From a bacterium (lineage in GTDB: Bacteria > Desulfobacterota > DSWW01), in NCBI GenBank assembly GCA_028277985.1, contig JANQFG010000216.1, forward strand, positions 1 through 51,857: a stretch of DNA of 51,857 nucleotides. Direction: 5' to 3'. A program made the translations under genes and the position numbers. Shown here in pieces: positions 41,788 through 51,190 of the stretch; position 1 is the first letter of the stretch; each line of letters starts with the position of its first letter. The notes beneath the pieces were generated by a model that ran no database searches, had not been told where the DNA came from, and worked only from the letters and a program-made list of their open reading frames with translations.

Positions 41788-44700
41788 ATGGTCCAATTCG
41801 AAGACCATAGGAAGCCGGAGTTGTCAGGTGTGGCCATGAGGGCTGCCCTGCTCTACATGGAGGATCGCCTTGGAAGAGCCGAGGTGGATACTCTTCTGGA
41901 ATCGCATGGTCTATCCCGGGAATACCTGAAAGACCCGAACAACTGGATTTCCTTTGCTCTCGCTCACACGATTCTGGCCACCCTGCGCGACAAACTGGGG
42001 ACGGAGAAGGCGTGTTGGGAGGCCGGGACGTACGGAGTTCGATCCGAAAGCCTCGGCCGCGCGGTTTGGATTACGCTGAAGTCGATTGGGACACCCGCGT
42101 TGGTCTACAAGACGACGGTGAGCCACTCCAAGGTCTACAACCGGGTAGGAGCGTTTCGGATCGTCAGTGTGAGGAGAAACAAACTGGTCCTCGAATATGA
42201 GTCAGAGAAGGACTTCATTGAAGAGGACAAACTCTTCTGTCTCTACCGTATGGGTCAGTTTGCCGCTGTGCCGACGATCTGGGGCTTACCCGAAGCCCAG
42301 TGCAAGGAGGTCAGTTGCCTTGTAGATGGTGGCAACACATGCACCTATGAGTTTCGATGGCATGAGAAATCGTCTTACCTTTACCCGGCTCTCGGAGCGG
42401 TCCTTGGAGGGAGTCTTGCCCTCCTTCTTCACGATTTGAATCACCAGACCTCCGGCATGAGCCTCATCGTGACGAGTCCGGTGTTTGCCCTGCTCGGCTA
42501 TTTCGCAGGGAGAGTGTTTGGCCTTCGTCGTGCCCTCAAGCAGAACGAGCAGGTCAGTCGGGAACAACAGGAGGCCCTGGAGAGCACCGTCAACTCCGTT
42601 TCTGAGAAGTACGTGGAGTTGCAGGCTTCTCAGAAAGAGCTCGAGGCGGCACACGAAGAGCTCACCAAACACAAGGATCATCTCGAAGATCTGGTGCAGG
42701 AAAGAACCCAGGAGCTGGCCGAGAGCAAGGCCGAGCTCGAAGAGTCCTACGAGAAGCTCCAGGAACTCGACCGCATGAAGATGAGCTTCTTCAACAACAT
42801 CAGTCATGAGCTGCGAACCCCGCTTGCTTTGACGATTGGCCCTGTGGAGGCCATGCTGCAAGGGGAAAAGGGCCGTTTGGATGAGGGGCAGAAGGAGTAC
42901 CTTCAGAACATACATACCAATTCGATGCGTCTGCTCAAATTGATCAACAACCTGCTCGACCTGGCGAAGCTGGAAGAGGGAAAGGTCGCTCTGGAATACG
43001 GGGCATACAGCGTACCCGACTACATCCATGAAATCGTAGCCTCCTTCAAGGTGGCTGGGGAGAAGCGGGAGATCGAGGTTCTGGCAGAGGGAAGCACCGA
43101 TCTTCAGCCGGTCTTCTTCGATCGGGACAAGATCGAAAAGGTTCTGATCAACCTGATCGGAAACGCCCTGAAATTCACCCCCTCGGGGGGCTCGGTCCAT
43201 GTCCGTTGGGAGCTGGCAGGTGAATTCGTCAGGGTTCTCGTCGAGGACACGGGGCCGGGCATCGCACCGAAAGCCCTGAACAAGGTTTTTGATCGGTTCG
43301 TGCAGGCGGACGATTCGATGAGCCGGAAGTATGGAGGGACCGGGATCGGACTGTCCCTGGCCAAGGAGATTATTGAACTGCACAAGGGGCAAATCGAGGC
43401 AGCCAATCGGCCGGAAGGTGGCGCCGTCTTCTCCTTTACCCTGCCCTTGGACGCAAAGGAAGTGGATGACGAAGAGGAGGTCCTGTCGCAGGACGGGTGG
43501 ACAAAGTCCCTGTTCCGTCAGGCGGACTACGTGGAGGATGTAGATCGAAGAGACAAGCCACCAGAGTCGGAGCAGGTTCTGGAGGCTGAAGCGGCATCCG
43601 AGGAAGGACCCGCGCCGGAAGTGCGGGCGGACCGCCCCTTTGTCTTCGTGGTGGAAGACAATGCAGATATGCGCGGATTCATCCGCGACAGCTTGAGCAA
43701 GGACTTCAATGTGCGAACGGCATTCGACGGAGAAGACGGGTGGCAGAAGGTGCAGACCCTCTCCCCCGATCTCGTCGTCTCTGACATCATGATGCCCCAT
43801 AGAAACGGTTATGAGCTGTGCGCTGCCATCAAGAACGACCCTAGGCTTTGTCGCGTGCCAGTGCTGCTGCTGAGCTCGAAGAGCGAAATCGAGATGAAGG
43901 TGGAGGGGTTCGAGCAGGGGGCGGATGACTACCTGACCAAGCCCTTCAATCCCAGGGAACTCGTCGCCCGCGTAAAGAACCTGATCCGGGTTCGTAAACT
44001 TGAGAAGGAGATCCAACAGCGGAATCTTGAGCTCGAGGGAGCGATCCAGGACCTGAAGAATGCACAGGTCCAACTCATCCACTCGGAAAAAATGGCGTCT
44101 CTCGGCGTCCTGTCGGCAGGGCTGGTCCATGAAATCAACAATCCTTTGAACGCCGCTACAAGCAGTATTCGCACGCTTTCCCGGTCCCTGGAACGCCTGC
44201 AGAAGGGTGTGGAATCGCCCCTGGAGGCGAAGGAGAAGATGGAGCGGGTATCCCAGCGTGCCCTCCTGGGATTGAAGCGATGTGAAGAGATCATCGCCGG
44301 GCTGAAAGACTTCTCCCGAAAGGACATCGAGGGCAAGAAGGAAGAACACATTCACAAGGGCCTGGATTCGACGGTGGCCCTGCTGCCCCGGGAGCCGGGG
44401 TGGAATGTGCCCATCCACTGTGACTACCGATTCAAGGGAACCGTCTACTGCCATCTGGGACAGCTGAACCAAGTCTTCATGAACCTTCTGATCAATGCGC
44501 TTCAGGCGGTTGACGGGGATGGGGAGATACGGATCCGCACCGAAGAGGCCGGCGATGATGTTGTCATCACCATCGAGGATACCGGCGAGGGTATCCCGGA
44601 GGAAACGCTGTCGAGGATCTTCGAGCCCTTCTACACGACCAAGGATATCGGGAAAGGTACCGGCCTGGGGCTGAGTATTTCCCACAAGATCATCGAAGAT

Positions 44701-44814
44701 CACGACGGCCGGTTCGAGGTGGAGAGCACGCCTGGCCTGGGGAGCAAGTTCCGTATATTCCTGCCGAAGAAACATCCGAACAAGAAGAAGGCCGATGAGG
44801 CCCGACAGGTCTGA
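41788..44814 (+). CDS. Hybrid sensor with V4R-like domain, two histidine kinase cores and a receiver
   Basis: This 1008-residue protein starts with a V4R/heme-NO-binding-like sensor (about 15-195), ending in a cysteine pair pattern (VSCLVDGGNTCTYEFRW). A hairpin of two membrane helices (about 198-245) and a long coiled coil (about 255-330) follow. The first kinase has His340 (HELRTP) and ATP-site motifs (NLIGNALKF, EDTGPGI, GGTGIGLSLAKE). The receiver (about 622-740) has Asp666 (VVSDIMMP). The second kinase has His781 (HEINNP), NLLINALQA and GTGLGLSIS. Both kinase cores look intact. GGGAGGGG precedes the ATG. Confidence 0.9.
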   Translation: MVQFEDHRKPELSGVAMRAALLYMEDRLGRAEVDTLLESHGLSREYLKDPNNWISFALAHTILATLRDKLGTEKACWEAGTYGVRSESLGRAVWITLKSIGTPALVYKTTVSHSKVYNRVGAFRIVSVRRNKLVLEYESEKDFIEEDKLFCLYRMGQFAAVPTIWGLPEAQCKEVSCLVDGGNTCTYEFRWHEKSSYLYPALGAVLGGSLALLLHDLNHQTSGMSLIVTSPVFALLGYFAGRVFGLRRALKQNEQVSREQQEALESTVNSVSEKYVELQASQKELEAAHEELTKHKDHLEDLVQERTQELAESKAELEESYEKLQELDRMKMSFFNNISHELRTPLALTIGPVEAMLQGEKGRLDEGQKEYLQNIHTNSMRLLKLINNLLDLAKLEEGKVALEYGAYSVPDYIHEIVASFKVAGEKREIEVLAEGSTDLQPVFFDRDKIEKVLINLIGNALKFTPSGGSVHVRWELAGEFVRVLVEDTGPGIAPKALNKVFDRFVQADDSMSRKYGGTGIGLSLAKEIIELHKGQIEAANRPEGGAVFSFTLPLDAKEVDDEEEVLSQDGWTKSLFRQADYVEDVDRRDKPPESEQVLEAEAASEEGPAPEVRADRPFVFVVEDNADMRGFIRDSLSKDFNVRTAFDGEDGWQKVQTLSPDLVVSDIMMPHRNGYELCAAIKNDPRLCRVPVLLLSSKSEIEMKVEGFEQGADDYLTKPFNPRELVARVKNLIRVRKLEKEIQQRNLELEGAIQDLKNAQVQLIHSEKMASLGVLSAGLVHEINNPLNAATSSIRTLSRSLERLQKGVESPLEAKEKMERVSQRALLGLKRCEEIIAGLKDFSRKDIEGKKEEHIHKGLDSTVALLPREPGWNVPIHCDYRFKGTVYCHLGQLNQVFMNLLINALQAVDGDGEIRIRTEEAGDDVVITIEDTGEGIPEETLSRIFEPFYTTKDIGKGTGLGLSISHKIIEDHDGRFEVESTPGLGSKFRIFLPKKHPNKKKADEARQV

Positions 44815-44911
44815 CCCGGAAGGAGTCTGATCGAACCCACGATCACGTCCCGGATGGACAGGGCGGTGGCTGCCTCCTGGTTCTCGTTATTCCCTGAACT
44901 TCTACATAAAG

Positions 44912-44945
44912 AAAAGGAGGTTAAGTGACGATAGAAAGAGGATAG
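44912..44945 (+). other. Perfect Shine-Dalgarno before a six-codon frame
   Basis: AAGGAGGT (44913-44920) is followed 4 nt later by GTG and five more codons (ACG ATA GAA AGA GGA) then TAG. It lies 80 bp before the next kinase gene. It may be a relic start or a leader peptide. There is no further evidence. Confidence 0.2.
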
Positions 44946-45025
44946 AAGAGGCCGGAAGGCGGCAGAGGCCCCATTTTGCCCAGGGCTGCGTTACGCCGAG
45001 TCTGTCCACCCCGTGGAGAATCTGC

Positions 45026-46222
45026 ATGGACGACACAACCGAGCACCTGGATTACAGAAGATATCCGATTCTCTACATCGATGACGAGGTGGAGAACCTG
45101 GAGGCGTTCCAGGACGAGTTTGAGGACTACTTCACGATCCACACGGCTCCTACCGGGGAGGAGGGCCTCAACCTCCTGACCCGGGAGCCCATCGCACTTG
45201 TTCTTGCCGATCAAAGGATGCCGGTCATGAGTGGAGTGGAGGTGCTCGAGCAGACCCAGCAGGTCGACCCTCGCATCCTCCGAATCCTGATTACCGCCTA
45301 TGCGGACATTGAAGTCGTGATCGACAGCATCAACAAGGGGAATGTCTACCGGTACTTCAAGAAGCCCTGGGAACACGAGGATATCCGGACCGGGGTCATG
45401 CGCGGGATCGAGCACTACCACAGCGCGAGAGAGAGGGAGCGGCTCCAGGCAGAGAAGATCGAGAACATGAAGAAGATGGTCCGATCGAACCGTCTCGCTG
45501 CAGTGGGGACCATGGTTTCAGGACTGGTACACGAGATCCGGAATCCCATGGTGGCCATACAGTCCTTTCTGCAACTCATGCCCCGCAAGATGGAAGACAA
45601 GGAGTTTCTGAGCCGCTATGTCCGGATTGCCCAGGGCGAAGCGGATCGGATCGAGAAGCTCCTGGAAAACATGCTCTCCTTTGCCCGCCCGGCCCGCCCG
45701 GTTCTTCGGCTCTGCGATATGAACGAACTGGTGGACCGGACCATGCAGCTCCTGGAGTTTCAGGCGAGAAGAACCAAGATAAAGCTCACCTTTCAAAAAG
45801 ACCCTTCTCTTCCGATGGCCTTCACAGACCCGAACCAGATGACCCAGGTCCTGCAGAATCTCGGGATGAATGCTCTTCAGGCGATGGAGCGTTCAGGGGA
45901 GCTCACCTTTCGGACTTACCTGGCGGAAGGCAGGCAGGAGGGGCCTCGTGTAGCCCTCGAGATCCGGGACACCGGACCCGGGATTCCTGCCGACTATCTC
46001 GACAAGGTCTTCGATCCTTTCTTCACGACCAAGGATGAAGGGACGGGTCTCGGCCTGTCGATTTCCTACCAGATCGTAAACGAGCATCGAGGAATGCTCG
46101 AGGTGACAAGCCTGCCCGGTGAAGGAACGACCTTCACGATTACGCTGCCCCTGGCCGAGGCGCAACACAGGGAACGGAGCGAGTACGACCGGGGTGGACA
46201 GAAAGGCTGCGGCGTGGTTTGA
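45026..46222 (+). CDS. Receiver-first sensor histidine kinase
   Basis: This 398-residue protein has an N-terminal receiver domain (about 12-130) with intact Asp62 (VLADQRMPVMSG) and the RpfG-like YADIEVVIDSINKGNVYRYFKKPW segment. A coiled linker precedes a dimerisation domain with His169 (GLVHEIRNPMVAI) and an ATPase domain (NLGMNALQAM, IRDTGPGIP, GTGLGLSIS). It has no sensor or membrane segment, so its input is probably phosphotransfer from the hybrid kinase encoded just upstream. The downstream target is not obvious. The neighbouring sigma-54 activator cannot accept phosphate. Confidence 0.92.
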   Translation: MDDTTEHLDYRRYPILYIDDEVENLEAFQDEFEDYFTIHTAPTGEEGLNLLTREPIALVLADQRMPVMSGVEVLEQTQQVDPRILRILITAYADIEVVIDSINKGNVYRYFKKPWEHEDIRTGVMRGIEHYHSARERERLQAEKIENMKKMVRSNRLAAVGTMVSGLVHEIRNPMVAIQSFLQLMPRKMEDKEFLSRYVRIAQGEADRIEKLLENMLSFARPARPVLRLCDMNELVDRTMQLLEFQARRTKIKLTFQKDPSLPMAFTDPNQMTQVLQNLGMNALQAMERSGELTFRTYLAEGRQEGPRVALEIRDTGPGIPADYLDKVFDPFFTTKDEGTGLGLSISYQIVNEHRGMLEVTSLPGEGTTFTITLPLAEAQHRERSEYDRGGQKGCGVV

Positions 46223-46264
46223 ACTGCCTGCCTCTCGGGCGACGTCCTGGTGCGTGCGGTTGCT

Positions 46265-46588
46265 TCAGTGGACCGTCTTGTGAGGCGGCTCTTTGCGCAG
46301 GAAGAACAGGCTCTCCTTGATAGAGGGATTCGACAGGAACTGATCCTGGCAACCCTTGCAGAGAACCAGGTGAGCCTCCTGAAAGAACTCTTCCTCCATT
46401 TCTACATCCCCCTCCTCCCAGCCACAGATTCCTGAAAGACATTCTTCCATGCAGGCGCCGTTCTCAGGGCAGGGGTCTTCCCAGAGAAAATCCTCTTCCT
46501 GGTCGGGAAAGATCCGGATGGTGATCCCACATCTCTTCTCTCCCGGGTAGATGGGCGTATTGCAGAAATGGCATTTGCTGGTTTGCAT
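46265..46588 (-). CDS. Small cysteine-rich zinc-ribbon protein
   Basis: This 107-residue protein starts at ATG 46588 after GAGG. It begins TSKCHFCNTPIYPGEKRCG and has ten cysteines in pairs (CHFC, C, C...C, C, C, CKGC), typical of a treble or double zinc ribbon, with an acidic middle (EEGDVEMEEEFF). No known domain is recognised. It lies convergent to the kinase gene, possibly as a metal-bound adaptor or regulator. Confidence 0.65.
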   Translation of the reverse strand: MQTSKCHFCNTPIYPGEKRCGITIRIFPDQEEDFLWEDPCPENGACMEECLSGICGWEEGDVEMEEEFFQEAHLVLCKGCQDQFLSNPSIKESLFFLRKEPPHKTVH

Positions 46589-46757
46589 CTCATGCCTCGC
46601 AGCCGTTGGGTGATTCGGCAAAGATAGGTGTGCTACTGGCTGAGATTCACCTTAATCAAATCGGGGTCCAAAGTCAATCACGGAACGGTCCGGTCGGGGT
46701 GCCGGAGAAGGGGGGAATGGGGAGCAAGCGTAGCGGACATGGCTCCCGGAGAGCCTC

Positions 46758-48335
46758 TCAGATCAGGGGGAAGGGAAAGCACCTGCCGAGGGACCCCTGG
46801 GTCGAGTCTTCGGCCGATCCCTGGGGGCCGGGGCATCGTTCGGCAGCACCCGCTGCTGCCTCCAGGCTTGCCGCTTTCTTCCACAGGCCTTCAGCCTTCT
46901 CCTGCTGATGCAGGCCGTAAAGGCAGTCTCCGAGGGCCCGGTAGATCCGACTCGACTCCGGACGTTTCTGTAGTGCCCGTGAGTAGTGGACGGAAGCGCG
47001 CCCCAGGCGACCGCTCGCCTGGTAGGCCGTGCCCAGGCAGTAGTCCACCCGGTAGTCGTCCGAGCCACGCTGGATCAGATCCTCCCAGAGGTCGATCGCG
47101 CCCGCCACGTTCTGCTGCTCCACGAGGCACAACCCGATCCCGATCTTGCAAGGCACTTCGGCGAAGCCTCTCCGAACAGCCTCCTCGTAGTGGGGGATCG
47201 CTTCTGCGTACCGCGATGACAGACGCCTGGCCTCCGCGAGGCGGAAGCGGAGTTGAGGGTGCGAATCGTCGGCTTCGAGCAGGGCTTCCAGCATTTCTCC
47301 GGCCTTCTGGAAGTCACCCTCCTTGCGGAAGGTCTGCCAGAAACCATCGAGCGCTTCCCCGGATTCCGGATTCTGCCGGAGCACCCCGTAGAAAAGATTC
47401 CGTGCCTGGGAGATCCGATTCCCCTCGAGGTATTCCTTGCCGAGCGAAGCGTGATAAGCAGGATCCAGCTTGACCTGGAAATCGGCAGCGATCAGGCCGG
47501 AGAGGACCGTGAGCAGAAGGGTTGAAAACGTCACGAGCACGTATTTGGAGAACAGGTTCTCTCGAATCTTCGGGAGCAGTGTGTCTCTTATTTTCGGGAG
47601 CAGGCTTTCCTTGAAGCGACCCAGCCACTCTGCGCTGATTCCAGACGGAATGCCCTGCTTGATCTTTGGGAAGAGCTCTTCCCTGATATAGGGCAGCATG
47701 CCTTGCTTGAGCCGAGGAAGCAGGTCGACCCAGAGTCCCGATAGGGAGTTCTTCAGCCGGACCACGTGAGCGGGGCGGTCTTCTGCTGCCCTCTTCTTCA
47801 CAGCGGGTCCCTGATCCGAAGACTGCGGTGCCTTGCAGATCCTGTTAAGGATCGCCCGCTTCCGGCTGGCCTCCATGATCCGTCCGGACGATTCGAGGGC
47901 CTCGATTTGCTTCTCATATCCCTCCAGGACCCTCCGCCTGCCGTGCGCGTCCTGTTTCAGCGAGGCCTGAATCTTGTCCAGGTATGCGTTCGCCTCGGCA
48001 TGTGTCTCCTCCATGGCGAGGACGGACTCGAAACACTCAAGGGCCTGGAAGTGGTCCTGAGACTCAAAGGCGATGATGCCGCGCGAAATCCAGAGAAAGA
48101 CCAGCTCATAGGTTCCCTCTCGAACCTTCCCGCACACCTCCTCGTGCTGTTGGGACATCTTCTCTTCGAGTGAGTCGGGGCCGGCGTCTTCCGGGGCGTC
48201 GAATCGAACCGTAGCCACGATCTTCCCGTTGCGATACACGTGTGTCTCGATCGACCTCTCCGGGTTGTTCAGCTCCTGTGTCTGAACATCGTAGGTTGCG
48301 TCCTGTACGGTCTCTCGACTGTTGTATCCGATCAT
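46758..48335 (-). CDS. TPR membrane protein with repeated amphipathic linker
   Basis: This 525-residue protein has a cytoplasmic N-terminal region (1-185) with TPR-like helices (FQALECFESVLAMEETHAEANAYL). A linker of repeated LLPxIRxxLxPKI units (about 205-262: LLPRLKQGMLPYIREELFPKIKQG, LLPKIRDTLLPKIRENLF) leads to one membrane helix (about 268-287, YVLVTFSTLLLTVLSGLIAAD). A periplasmic TPR domain follows (about 295-500: YLEGNRISQARNLFYGVLRQNP and further pairs). The start is assigned from the frame; the ribosome site is weak. Function unknown. It is divergent from a LysM lipoprotein gene. Confidence 0.75.
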   Translation of the reverse strand: MIGYNSRETVQDATYDVQTQELNNPERSIETHVYRNGKIVATVRFDAPEDAGPDSLEEKMSQQHEEVCGKVREGTYELVFLWISRGIIAFESQDHFQALECFESVLAMEETHAEANAYLDKIQASLKQDAHGRRRVLEGYEKQIEALESSGRIMEASRKRAILNRICKAPQSSDQGPAVKKRAAEDRPAHVVRLKNSLSGLWVDLLPRLKQGMLPYIREELFPKIKQGIPSGISAEWLGRFKESLLPKIRDTLLPKIRENLFSKYVLVTFSTLLLTVLSGLIAADFQVKLDPAYHASLGKEYLEGNRISQARNLFYGVLRQNPESGEALDGFWQTFRKEGDFQKAGEMLEALLEADDSHPQLRFRLAEARRLSSRYAEAIPHYEEAVRRGFAEVPCKIGIGLCLVEQQNVAGAIDLWEDLIQRGSDDYRVDYCLGTAYQASGRLGRASVHYSRALQKRPESSRIYRALGDCLYGLHQQEKAEGLWKKAASLEAAAGAAERCPGPQGSAEDSTQGSLGRCFPFPLI

Positions 48336-48567
48336 GGCTCGCGATCCGGTCTGTTAGATGGACTCGACTCCTGGCAAACGGCACAAACAAAGGGTGGAAT
48401 CGGTGCTCGGAAACCACGTTCTGGCAATTTCTGCAAGTTTGATGCCAGGTTATGGAAGGGCTTTAGGATCTGGAGAAAATGTCCGAAAAGACAGGGGAGG
48501 ACAGTCTGGAGGGGGGAGGTGCGCTTCCCCTGAGCCTGAAAGGTACGTGTTTTGAGGAGGATTCTCC

Positions 48568-49584
48568 ATGAAAAATTTCCAGAAAGTGACAATTCTGGGT
48601 ATCTTGCTCGCCTTCGGAGTCGGCCTGTTTGGCTGCGTAACCGGGGAGCAGCAGCGAATCCGGGAACAAGAGCTGAGAAGGCAGGCGGAAGCTCGGGAGG
48701 CGGCCGAGATCGATGCGATTCTCGCGCAGTGCCGGCAGCACCTGCAGAAGGGAGAGGTGGAAGCGGCGCGGGAGCTTCTCGAGGGAGTCGCGCAGGCCAG
48801 ACCGGACCATGCGGAGGTACGGCTCTACTGGGAGAAGGTGAACGCCAGGCTCTACAGCACCGTCTACCCGGGCAATACCCTTTCCGGGATCGCAGACTAC
48901 TACTACGATGACGGGGACAAGTGGACGCTGATCGCTCATGCGAACGGAATCTCATCCCCGAAAAAGCTGATGCGCTACCATCGCCTTCGGGTTCCATGGC
49001 TGCCGCCGTGCGACGAAGGCAAAGATGAGGCGGGCAGGCTCGGAAACCAGCTGTTCGGCAGTTCTCGACCGACGAAGATCGTTCTGCATCCCGTGGAACA
49101 GGGAGACAGCTTGGAAGCGCTCGCCGCAAAACATTACGGAGACAAGAAGCTGAGCTACTTCCTGGCCGACTACAACCGGATCCAGGATCCCGCGTCTCTC
49201 GAGAAGGGGAGTTCCCTGAAGATTCCGGTGTTCCCACCGCGCAAGAAGGACACGAGCAAGAAGGATCGAGAAACGATCAAGAGAGGCAACCGCGCGCTGG
49301 CGAAGGGTGAGTACGAAGATGCATGCAATGCCTTCGCTTCCATCCCGAAGGGCTCCACCTACCGGAAGGAGGCACGAAACGCCATGAAGGCGTGCAAGGC
49401 CGAGGGCGCTTCTCACTTCGATAGGCTGGGCGATGAGGCGTTCCAGAACTCCGCCCCGGAAGACGCATGCCGCTACTGGAAGACGGCGCTCAGGCTCGAT
49501 CCCGGAAGGCAAGAGGTCCAGGAGAAGCTGAAGGAGGCCGAGGACCTCGTGAAGGCCCTCGATCTGATTCCTTCTCTGCCTTGA
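48568..49584 (+). CDS. LysM-domain lipoprotein
   Basis: This 338-residue lipoprotein has a strong AGGAGG site, a signal peptide and lipobox LFGC (Cys23). It carries two LysM-type domains: VYPGNTLSGIADYYYDDGDKWTLIAHANG (about 97-140) and HPVEQGDSLEALAAKHYGDKKLSYFLADYN (about 170-215). A TPR-like C-terminal region follows (IKRGNRALAKGEYEDACNAFASI and LGDEAFQNSAPEDACRYWKTALRLDP). It probably binds peptidoglycan at the outer membrane. With the divergent TPR protein it may form an envelope assembly. Confidence 0.85.
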   Translation: MKNFQKVTILGILLAFGVGLFGCVTGEQQRIREQELRRQAEAREAAEIDAILAQCRQHLQKGEVEAARELLEGVAQARPDHAEVRLYWEKVNARLYSTVYPGNTLSGIADYYYDDGDKWTLIAHANGISSPKKLMRYHRLRVPWLPPCDEGKDEAGRLGNQLFGSSRPTKIVLHPVEQGDSLEALAAKHYGDKKLSYFLADYNRIQDPASLEKGSSLKIPVFPPRKKDTSKKDRETIKRGNRALAKGEYEDACNAFASIPKGSTYRKEARNAMKACKAEGASHFDRLGDEAFQNSAPEDACRYWKTALRLDPGRQEVQEKLKEAEDLVKALDLIPSLP

Positions 49585-49681
49585 GGCGCCGGATTTCGAA
49601 AGGCTTCCCGTAGCGAATCTTTCAGAGAGGATTCAGCCGGTTTCGTGCAATATGCAGGCTCAAGGGGCAGCAATATGTTTA

Positions 49682-51049
49682 AGCAAAGGCAAAATGTCCT
49701 ACTAACTGCAACGCGAAAATGTCCTATTGGCTAAGGCACTGGATTTGGTGCCGAAGCAGCATAGACCCAGTGATATTTTGAAGCGGCTTTGGCTGATTTC
49801 TTTCTTCTTCTGAGGGTTTTTGCCGGCTCCTTGAGTTCCGTCGCTGGATGATCCGCGATGATTTTGTCGCCGTAGTAGATTCTCCAAGAGCCGTCGAGCA
49901 GCTGCCGGACTTCGACCCTTGCTTTTGCATAGGAGCGTCGGTGAGTCCCCTCAGGGATATCGAAAACCATGCCGCCGAGGCGCACGGCGTTATCGTTGCC
50001 CACGGTGGCTTCGTACCGCAGGGAACAGATCCGATCGAGATCCAGGCCCCGAGGCCGAGGGCGCCAGGCTTTTTGGCTCTTGGCCGCAGGCTGAGCGAAC
50101 TGAGCGTTGAAGGAGGCGAGGAAGTGGGCATCGAGGAACGCGTTGGCTTCGGGGATCTCGGTGATGCCGGCCAGGCTCAACTCGGCAATAAGCCGGTCCT
50201 GGAAGGTGCCGAAGAGCCGCTCGATACGCCCCTTGGCCTGCGGGGACAGAGCATAGATGGCCTCAATGGACAAGGCCCTGAGGGCTCCACCGACTTGCGT
50301 TGGGTCCTGTTCCCCGCGCAGTTGTTCCTCCAGGCTCCAGTGGTCATCGTTGCGTTTAAGGGCGTTGTGCCTGTCTTGGTAGATGACCAGGGGGATGCCG
50401 TAGTGCTGGATCATCGATTTGAGCAACCACAGATAGGCCACAGAGCACTCGAAGGGGAAGAAGCGGGCCGAGACACACTTGCCGGTGGCATCATCCATGG
50501 CCGCCATCAGGCAGCAGGGAGCTCGTTGTGGGCCGAACCAGCGATGGGGGCTACCATCCCAGAGTACCATCATGCCCTCCTGAGCACGCCTGGGGCGCCG
50601 TCTTCGATGCCTCGGGGGTCTTCGGCGGCGTTTGGGTGCAATGCCGCCTGTGCGGCGGATACGACGGACGGTCTCCCTGCTGACCTGGATCCCTTCCTCC
50701 GTGGCCAGCTTCTCGGTGAAATGGCCGTCGTTGAACAGCTCGTACTGGGAGCGGCTCAGCTCCAGGATCCGCTCCCTGATCTGTCCATCGAGTCCATTGG
50801 CGGGTTTGCGGCCCCGGTTGCCGTGCACCATCCCGGCCGGACCATCCCGCGCCGCCTTCTCCTTCAGCCGACTGGCCTGCCGGTAACTGAGGCCCATCCG
50901 TTCCGCAGCCTCCTTAAGCGTGATCCTGTTTTCCTGCTCCAGCTTCAGCAGGTGCCATCGTCTCAACTGTCTCTGGCTCAAGGCAATTGTCTCTCTCATA
51001 ATGGAGGACATTTTACCTTTGCCGTTAACTAGGACATTTTCCCGTTGCT
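49682..51049 (-). mobile_element. ISNCY-like insertion sequence, about 1.37 kb
   Basis: The terminal inverted repeats are AGCAAAGGCAAAATGTCCTA (from 49682) and the complement of the right end, AGCAACGGGAAAATGTCCTA (to 51049). Each end holds a second internal AAAATGTCCT, at 49716-49725 and 51005-51014, spaced 25-26 bp from the outer one. A single intact transposase gene fills the element. I see no clear target-site duplication. It sits in the gap between the LysM lipoprotein gene and the amidotransferase gene. Confidence 0.85.
49731..51011 (-). CDS. ISNCY-family DDE transposase
   Basis: This 426-residue transposase has an N-terminal helix-turn-helix (about 15-55, LKEAAERMGLSYRQASRLKEKAARDGPAGMVHGNRGRKP). 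A basic linker (about 120-145) leads to a DDE catalytic core with LWDGSPHRWFG, MAAMDDATGK and IYQDRHNALK for the aspartates and AKGRIERLFGTFQDRL for the glutamate. A C-terminal beta-rich domain ends the protein. The frame appears intact. The start codon ATG is embedded in the inner AAAATGTCCT repeat, so transposase binding could block its own translation or transcription. Confidence 0.9.
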   Translation of the reverse strand: MSSIMRETIALSQRQLRRWHLLKLEQENRITLKEAAERMGLSYRQASRLKEKAARDGPAGMVHGNRGRKPANGLDGQIRERILELSRSQYELFNDGHFTEKLATEEGIQVSRETVRRIRRTGGIAPKRRRRPPRHRRRRPRRAQEGMMVLWDGSPHRWFGPQRAPCCLMAAMDDATGKCVSARFFPFECSVAYLWLLKSMIQHYGIPLVIYQDRHNALKRNDDHWSLEEQLRGEQDPTQVGGALRALSIEAIYALSPQAKGRIERLFGTFQDRLIAELSLAGITEIPEANAFLDAHFLASFNAQFAQPAAKSQKAWRPRPRGLDLDRICSLRYEATVGNDNAVRLGGMVFDIPEGTHRRSYAKARVEVRQLLDGSWRIYYGDKIIADHPATELKEPAKTLRRRKKSAKAASKYHWVYAASAPNPVP

Positions 51050-51190
51050 ACCACAAGCGCCCTCCTCTTCGTTGACGCCCTTGGATCGATTCGCTAATAT
51101 GTGCTCTCCCAACCCTCCAAGGTTCGAAACAGCATCTCAAATTCCCGAATGAACCGTAAACCTTCAATCCAAGAAGAGGGATAGAATCCT

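Noticed and set aside
42286..44775. 829-codon open frame on the minus strand opposite the hybrid kinase
   Set aside because: It mirrors a well-supported kinase gene, has no family motifs and is a by-product of GC-rich codon use. The same holds for long antisense frames at 462-2018, 10231-11712, 31527-32999 and 24016-25758.
46628..47473. 281-codon plus-strand frame
   Set aside because: Arginine/serine/proline-rich with no family pattern, and antisense to the TPR membrane protein gene.
49660..51060. Target-site duplication of the insertion sequence
   Set aside because: Flanking bases on the two sides do not match over any length that I trust.
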